Notes under the pieces: generated by a model
Databases searched by the model: none
What the model saw: the letters and a program-made list of their open reading frames with translations, nothing else
Told to the model about the DNA's origin: nothing
Assembly: GCF_001279525.1 (NCBI RefSeq)
Contig: NZ_LGDY01000125.1
Location: 186,001-250,000 of the forward strand
Reading direction: 5' to 3'
Source of the DNA: Nocardia sp. NRRL S-836
GTDB taxonomy: Bacteria > Actinomycetota > Actinomycetes > Mycobacteriales > Pseudonocardiaceae
Length of the DNA stretch: 64,000 nucleotides
Program-made: the position numbers and the translations under genes
Shown: piece by piece, positions 59,431 through 64,000 of the stretch
Position numbering within the stretch: position 1 is the first letter of the stretch
Layout of the letters: the number at the start of each line of letters is the position of its first letter

Positions 59431-59694
59431 TCACCGTTCTGTGCGAATCACCCGCAGCGTCCGGTCACCTGATCCGGCGTTCCGCCTGGCGGCGTCGCGC
59501 AGCACGTCCGCCACCGACGGGTCCAGGTCGGCGGGCACGACCAGCACGTACTTCCCCGCCGGCAACCAGGAGAGGTCGGTCAGGCTGTCGTAGAGGGCGT
59601 CGAGGTTCTGCCCGAACCAGGAAGGGAACGACAACGCCTCGGCGATGGCACGGATCGCCGCTTTCTTCTCCGAAACGAGAATGTGCCGTTTCAC
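59431..59694 (-). CDS. Barstar-family ribonuclease inhibitor
   Basis: 87 residues. AIAEALSFPSWFGQNLDALY with DSLTDLSW is the barnase-binding motif of barstar. Cytosolic immunity protein that blocks the RNase encoded 4 bp overlapping upstream. The pair is transcribed RNase first, inhibitor second. Length is typical for barstar. Confidence 0.9.
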   Translation of the reverse strand: MKRHILVSEKKAAIRAIAEALSFPSWFGQNLDALYDSLTDLSWLPAGKYVLVVPADLDPSVADVLRDAARRNAGSGDRTLRVIRTER

Positions 59695-60149
59695 TTCTTC
59701 ACGTCCACGACGACGAACGTGGCGTAGTGGTCGCCGGTGTAGAAGACCTCACGCGCGCTGCCGGTCACGAGCCGCCGCGCGCCGCGGTCGGGACTGCCCG
59801 GCGTCGGCACGGTGTACTCCTTGTAGTACCCGGACTTCTGCTGCGGGAGCCGCTTTTCGCGGTTCTCGAACGTCACGCCGTCGTTCTTCGGGTACGGCAT
59901 CGGGCTCTCGGAGCCGATCAGCTTGTACGTCTTCGCGGCCTCGGGCGGCAGCGCCGACAGCGGCTTGACCTCCAGGCCCGACTTCGCGCCCGGCACCTCC
60001 GCGGGCGTGCTGACCGCACTGCTCGCGGTGCTGGTGGCGGGGCTGCTCTGCGGTTGCGGCTCCGAGGCGCCGTCGCGCACGAACCAGCCGACCAGGACCA
60101 GCAGGACCAGGCCGACGAGTGCGACGGTGAGGCGGCGGCCGGGGCTCAC
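59691..60149 (-). CDS. Membrane-anchored barnase-type guanyl-specific RNase
   Basis: 152 residues, GTG start. An N-terminal hydrophobic segment (LTVALVGLVLLVLVGWFV) acts as signal or anchor, then a Ser/Thr/Pro-rich linker, then the barnase domain. Catalytic residues align with barnase: Glu in YYKEYTV (E73), Arg in GARRLVTG (R87) and His in TGDHYATF (H102). It cleaves RNA after G. Likely a secreted or surface toxin toward neighbours, with the barstar for self-protection. Confidence 0.9.
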   Translation of the reverse strand: MSPGRRLTVALVGLVLLVLVGWFVRDGASEPQPQSSPATSTASSAVSTPAEVPGAKSGLEVKPLSALPPEAAKTYKLIGSESPMPYPKNDGVTFENREKRLPQQKSGYYKEYTVPTPGSPDRGARRLVTGSAREVFYTGDHYATFVVVDVKK

Positions 60150-60355
60150 ACCGGCACCTTCTCGGGCTCCGGGTCGGACTCGGGTGCCGGCGACGCCGGG
60201 TTCTTCGCCCCCAGGTCCGCGACCCGGTCGACCAGCCGCGCCACGCCCAGGCACAGCGGCAGCACCACGACCATCACGATGGGGAACTGCACCGCGACGG
60301 GCAGCTGCACGAGCCACAGCTCGACCCCGTCCCACCACTGCCAAAGCCAGTCCAC
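60146..60355 (-). CDS. Small membrane protein upstream of the RNase
   Basis: 69 residues, GTG start with the RNase GTG overlapping its stop by 4 bp. One long hydrophobic stretch (LPVAVQFPIVMVVVLPLCLG) preceded by a Trp-rich amphipathic segment and followed by a Pro/Glu-rich tail. It could affect RNase display or export, or may be an unrelated conserved membrane protein. No family recognised. Confidence 0.6.
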   Translation of the reverse strand: MDWLWQWWDGVELWLVQLPVAVQFPIVMVVVLPLCLGVARLVDRVADLGAKNPASPAPESDPEPEKVPV

Positions 60356-60425
60356 GCACCCGAGCCTAGTCCCGTGACCCGCGTCACGACGTCCGGCCGG
60401 TGCGCGGCTGGGTATGTTGCGGACC

Positions 60426-61394
60426 ATGTTCGCCGTTTACGCAGCAGAACCCAGTCCCGAGAACCCGCTGGCCTCGCTCCGCGTCGGCGAGCGCCCCGAC
60501 CCCGAGGTGCCCGCCGGGTGGGTGCGGGTCGCGGTCAAGGCAGCGAGCCTCAACATGCACGACCTGTGGACGTTGCGCGGGGTCGGCATCAAGCCCGACC
60601 AGTTCCCGATGATCCTGGGCTGCGACGGCGCGGGCGTCCTCGACGACGGCACCGAGGTGGTGCTGCACTCCGTCATCGGCGACCCGGACTGGTCGGGTGA
60701 GGAGACGCTCGACCCGAAGCGCACCCTGCTCACCGAGAAGCACCAGGGCACGTTCGCCGACTACGTGGTGGTCCCGGCCCGCAACGCGCTGCCCAAGCCG
60801 GCCGGGCTGTCGTTCGCCGAGGCCGCGTGCATGGGCACGGCGTGGCTGACCGCGTACCGGATGCTGTTCGTGAAGTCCGGCCTGCGCCCCGGCCAGACGA
60901 TGCTCGTGCAGGGCGCGTCGGGCGGTGTGTCGACGGCCCTGATCCAGCTCGGCCGTGCCGCCGGGTTCCGCGTGTGGGTCACCGGCCGCACCGAGGAGAA
61001 GCGCGCGCTGGCCACCTCGCTCGGTGCCCACGACACGTTCTCCTCGGGCGCCCGCCTGCCGGAACGGGTCGACGCGGTGTTCGAGACCGTCGGCAAGGCC
61101 ACCTGGTCGCACTCGATGAAGGCGCTCAAGCCCGGCGGCATCGTCGTGATCTCCGGCGCCACGTCCGGCGACGCGAGCGCCGCCGAGCTGCAGCGGCTGT
61201 TCTTCCTGCAGCTGCGCGTGGTCGGCTCGACCATGGGCACGCGCGAGGAGCTCGGCGACCTGATCCGGTTCTGCGCCCTGAACGACCTCAGGCCGCAGAT
61301 CGGCTCCGAGCTGCGGTTCGAGGACGCCGAGCAGGGCCTGAGGGCGATGCTGGACGGCGAGACCGCGGGAAAGATCGTGTTCACCCGCCCGTAA
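60426..61394 (+). CDS. MDR-family quinone oxidoreductase/alcohol dehydrogenase-like protein
   Basis: 322 residues. GroES-like N-terminus (AGWVRVAVKAASLNMHDLWT), catalytic-type FPMILGCDGAGV, then a Rossmann NAD(P) motif VQGASGGVSTALIQLG. The zinc ligands of classical ADHs are not kept as a set, so it is a zinc-free quinone or enoyl reductase. ATG 60426 chosen over 60414; leaderless translation is possible. Confidence 0.85.
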   Translation: MFAVYAAEPSPENPLASLRVGERPDPEVPAGWVRVAVKAASLNMHDLWTLRGVGIKPDQFPMILGCDGAGVLDDGTEVVLHSVIGDPDWSGEETLDPKRTLLTEKHQGTFADYVVVPARNALPKPAGLSFAEAACMGTAWLTAYRMLFVKSGLRPGQTMLVQGASGGVSTALIQLGRAAGFRVWVTGRTEEKRALATSLGAHDTFSSGARLPERVDAVFETVGKATWSHSMKALKPGGIVVISGATSGDASAAELQRLFFLQLRVVGSTMGTREELGDLIRFCALNDLRPQIGSELRFEDAEQGLRAMLDGETAGKIVFTRP

Positions 61395-61419
61395 ACAGCA
61401 CATCAAGCCAAAAATCGGT

Positions 61420-61493
61420 CCCTTGATTGGTGGGTTCGGACAAACCGCGTGACAGTGGGCACGCATAGGTTCGCCCGGACCCACCACCAAGGG
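61420..61493 (+). promoter_or_regulatory. Long hairpin in the permease leader reaching the ribosome binding site
   Basis: Arms 61420-61446 and 61468-61493 pair over about 24 positions with few mismatches, ending in CCCTTG/CAAGGG; the GGG at 61491-61493 is part of the GGGAG ribosome site of the permease (ATG 61503). The 21-nt loop itself has a GCGTG/CACGC stem. A structure this long immediately before a transporter gene suggests RNA-level control or a large bipartite operator. Confidence 0.6.
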
Positions 61494-61502
61494 AGCTGAG
61501 GC

Positions 61503-62915
61503 ATGACAACGCGGGGCGTCTTCCGGCGCAAGCCCATCGACCAGATCGCGGAGGACCGGGGCGACGGGCTCACCAGAACACTGGGCCTGTGGCAGCTCAC
61601 GGCGATCGGCATCGGCGGCATCATCGGCGCCGGCATCTTCTCGCTCGCGGGCGCCGTCGCGAACAAGACAGCGGGACCGGCCGTGCTGGTGTCGTTCCTG
61701 GTCGCCGGTGTCGCGAGCGCGGCGGCGGCGTTCTCCTACGCGGAGTTCGCGGGTCTGATCCCCAAGGCCGGCAGCGCCTACACCTACGGCTACGCGGTGC
61801 TCGGCGAGATCGTCGGCTGGTTCATCGGCTGGGACCTGCTGCTGGAGTACACCGCGATCGTGGCGGTGGTCGCGATCGGCATCTCCGGCTACTTCACCGA
61901 GCTGCTGTCGTTGCTGCACGTCCAGCTGCCGCAGTGGATGCTGGGCGCGCCCGGCACCGAGGCCGAAGGTGTCGCCGCGGGCACGTACAAGGTGAACCTG
62001 TTCGCGGTGCTGCTGTGCCTGCTGATCGCGTTCGTGCTGAACCAGGGCATGAAGAACGCCGCACGGTTCGAGACGACGCTGGTGTACCTGAAGATCGCCG
62101 TGGTGGCACTGGTGATCATCGTCGGCGCCTTCCACATCAACACCGACAACTACAACCCGTTCTTCCCGTTCGGCATCTCCGGCGCCCTCACGGGTGCGGC
62201 CACGGTGTTCTTCGCGGTGTTCGGCTACGACGCGATGTCCACGGCCGCGGAGGAGTCGAAGGACTCGCAGCGGCACATGCCCAGGGCGATCATCTACTCC
62301 CTGGCGGTGTCGATGGTGCTGTACGTGCTGGCCTGCCTCGTGCTGACCGGCATGGTCAACTACCGCGACGTCGACGCGGAGTCCGCGTTCGCCACCGCGT
62401 TCGCCGACGTCGGCCTGCCCGCGCTGGGCATCGTCATCTCCGTCGGCGCGATCCTCGGCATCACGACGGTGCTCTTCACGTTCCTCCTCGGCGCCGCCCG
62501 CGTCGGCTACTCCATGAGCCGCGACGGCCTGCTGCCGCAGTGGTTCGCGAAGACGCACCCGGTGAAGCACGTGCCGTCGCGCATCACCTGGGTGCTGGGC
62601 ACCGCCTCCGCGGTCATCGCCGGGTTCCTGCCGATCGCGGAGGCCGCCGAGCTCACCAACATCGGCATCCTGCTGGCGTTCGTCGTCGTCTGCGTCGCCG
62701 TGATCGTGCTGCGCTACAAGCAGCCCGACCTGCCGCGCACGTTCAGGACGCCGGGCATGCCGGTCGTCCCGGTGATCGGCGTGATCTTCTCGATCTGGCT
62801 GATCACGTTCCTCACGCCGGAGACCTGGCTGCGGTTCGTCATCTGGTTCGTGATCGGCCTGGTCATCTACTTCACCTACTCGAAGCGCCACTCCCTCATG
62901 GAGTCCAAGAGCTGA
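61503..62915 (+). CDS. APC-family amino acid permease
   Basis: 470 residues, 12 hydrophobic spans. LTAIGIGGIIGAGIFSLAG and the FSYAEFAGLIPKAGSAYTYG segment are APC-superfamily signatures (cationic amino acid transporter-like, YfnA/GabP neighbourhood). Substrate cannot be fixed. The long leader hairpin suggests regulation. The 3' end overlaps the DUF885 gene by 20 bp. Confidence 0.9.
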   Translation: MTTRGVFRRKPIDQIAEDRGDGLTRTLGLWQLTAIGIGGIIGAGIFSLAGAVANKTAGPAVLVSFLVAGVASAAAAFSYAEFAGLIPKAGSAYTYGYAVLGEIVGWFIGWDLLLEYTAIVAVVAIGISGYFTELLSLLHVQLPQWMLGAPGTEAEGVAAGTYKVNLFAVLLCLLIAFVLNQGMKNAARFETTLVYLKIAVVALVIIVGAFHINTDNYNPFFPFGISGALTGAATVFFAVFGYDAMSTAAEESKDSQRHMPRAIIYSLAVSMVLYVLACLVLTGMVNYRDVDAESAFATAFADVGLPALGIVISVGAILGITTVLFTFLLGAARVGYSMSRDGLLPQWFAKTHPVKHVPSRITWVLGTASAVIAGFLPIAEAAELTNIGILLAFVVVCVAVIVLRYKQPDLPRTFRTPGMPVVPVIGVIFSIWLITFLTPETWLRFVIWFVIGLVIYFTYSKRHSLMESKS

Positions 62916-64000
62916 CGAGGTCGTCGAGCGTGGCGAGCGGCACCGGCCCGTTCGCCAGCACGAGGTCGTGGAACGCGCGGATGTCGAAGCGGTCGCCCAG
63001 CCGGGCGGCCGCTTCCGCGCGCACCCGCAGGATCTCCAGCCGCCCCACCATGTACGCGAGCGCCTGCCCGGGTGCCTCGATGTACCGGTCGATCTCGGAG
63101 TCGATCTCCGGCGCGGGCATCACGGTGTTCTCGCGCAGGTAGTCGACCGCCTTCTGGCGCGACCAGCCGAACGCGTGCAGGCCGGTGTCGACCACGAGCC
63201 GGCCCGCGCGCATCGCGTCGAGCGACAGCATGCCCAGCCGCTGCTCGTCGGACGAGTACAGCCCCATCTCGTCGGCCAGGCGCTCGGTGTACAGGCCCCA
63301 GCCTTCGAGGTAGGCATCGATGAACGCGAACTTGCGCACGTTGTGCAGCTCGGTCTCGGCGGCGATCGTGAGCTGGAAGTGGTGGCCGGGGATCGCCTCG
63401 TGGAACGCCGTCACCTCCGACAGCGTGCGGCTGCGCTCGGTGGCGCCCAGCGGGTTCAGGAAGTAGATGCCGGGACGTGAGCCGTCCAGCGTGGCGTCCA
63501 TGTAGTACGCGAGCGGCGCCACCTCGCGGTCGATCTCGGGCACGAACCGCACCTCGCACGGCGCCTGGGGCAGCCGCCCGAACCACCGCGGCGCGACGGC
63601 CTCCGCCCGCGCGACGGCCTCGACCGCGCTGGTGAGCATGTCGTTCTCGTTGTCCCACAACAGCTCTGTCCGCAGCCGCCGGAAGATCTCCGGCACGTCG
63701 GTGGTCCCCCACACCCGTGAGCCGATCTCCGCGTACTCCTCCCGCAGCCGCGCGACGAGGTCCAGCCCGAGCCGGTGCAGCTCGGCCGGGGTGTACGACG
63801 TGGTCGTGTAGTCGCGCACCAGGCGGGCGTAGTTCTGCTCGCCCTCGGGCAGCCAGCACAGCCCGGCCTGCTCGTCGTCGCGGCCGTCCACCGACAGCAG
63901 CACCTCGCGGAACCGCGCGAACGCCGGCCGCAGGTCCGCGTCGCCCTCCCACTCCTGCTTCGGCGAGGCCAGGAACCGCTCCACGTGCGCGGCGCCGTTG
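62896..64000 (-). CDS. DUF885-family metallopeptidase-like protein, 5' partial at window edge
   Basis: 368 residues visible; the start lies beyond 64000. HEAIPGHHFQ is an HExxH-like zinc motif with family-specific following residues; WDNENDMLTSAVEAVARAEA and YMDATLDGSRPGIYFLNPLG are other DUF885 hallmarks. Members are predicted zinc-dependent dipeptidases or carboxypeptidases; few are characterised. Convergent with the permease, sharing 20 bp. Confidence 0.85.
   Translation of the reverse strand, partial: NGAAHVERFLASPKQEWEGDADLRPAFARFREVLLSVDGRDDEQAGLCWLPEGEQNYARLVRDYTTTSYTPAELHRLGLDLVARLREEYAEIGSRVWGTTDVPEIFRRLRTELLWDNENDMLTSAVEAVARAEAVAPRWFGRLPQAPCEVRFVPEIDREVAPLAYYMDATLDGSRPGIYFLNPLGATERSRTLSEVTAFHEAIPGHHFQLTIAAETELHNVRKFAFIDAYLEGWGLYTERLADEMGLYSSDEQRLGMLSLDAMRAGRLVVDTGLHAFGWSRQKAVDYLRENTVMPAPEIDSEIDRYIEAPGQALAYMVGRLEILRVRAEAAARLGDRFDIRAFHDLVLANGPVPLATLDDLVSSWTP

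Overview
This 64 kb window is from a high-GC, GTG-start-rich actinobacterial chromosome. The order glyS, smtB/zur, uppS, recO, era, CNNM/CBS protein, ybeY, phoH, rsmE, dnaJ, hrcA, and then hemW, sulfite reductase, cysH and a sirohydrochlorin chelatase, is the order I recall for the Mycobacterium tuberculosis glyS-hrcA-hemN-nirA region. Gene content (AfsR/SARP regulator, NB-ARC regulator, alditol oxidase, class II aldolase) and the intergenic repeats suggest a filamentous actinomycete, most likely Pseudonocardiales. That placement is inference. No tRNA, rRNA, CRISPR array, insertion sequence or prophage was seen.

Region 1 (1-22.7 kb) is mostly conserved housekeeping. It starts with a partial peptidase E, a secreted beta-lactamase-fold protein, a membrane protein and glycyl-tRNA synthetase. 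A zinc-response pair (SmtB and Zur) converges on a His-rich TIGR03943 protein and its UPF0718 permease. A long minus-strand block follows: uppS, recO, era, a cytidine-deaminase-like protein, a CNNM/CBS protein, ybeY, and a phoH interrupted by a class 3 intein. Two tandem GNAT genes, a HIT protein, a TetR regulator and an alpha/beta hydrolase come next. A repeat-rich non-coding stretch (19.13-19.78 kb) precedes rsmE-dnaJ-hrcA.

Region 2 (22.98-37.23 kb) is the most unusual part. Ten genes lie on one strand, each overlapping the next or separated by at most 3 bp: a transaldolase-like enzyme, a HAD/class II aldolase/SDR-remnant fusion, a 1145-residue DUF4915/beta-sandwich/ThDP-enzyme fusion, a TreT-like glycosyltransferase, an aldo/keto reductase, a GH13 alpha-glucosidase, an alditol oxidase, and cysC-cysD-cysN, a complete set for making PAPS. 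It looks like an undescribed pathway for a sugar-derived, possibly sulfated metabolite. No sulfotransferase is in the window. An 18-bp-period minisatellite follows it. Then come an AfsR-type regulator, an HTH/NB-ARC protein with an FAD enzyme, a ROK repressor divergent from an MFS transporter, and a CysQ-type phosphatase that could clear PAP.

Region 3 (46.6-56.7 kb) holds hemW and a sulfate-assimilation operon: a 28-codon cysteine leader peptide, sulfite reductase, a zinc-ribbon protein, APS reductase, a second cysDN, an SsuABC-type importer and a sirohydrochlorin chelatase. The two cysD genes share an 80-nt identical tract.

Region 4 (56.7-64 kb) contains an NTF2-like protein, two secreted proteins, an enoyl-CoA hydratase, a membrane-anchored barnase with its barstar, a quinone oxidoreductase, an APC permease preceded by a long hairpin that reaches its ribosome binding site, and a partial DUF885 protein.
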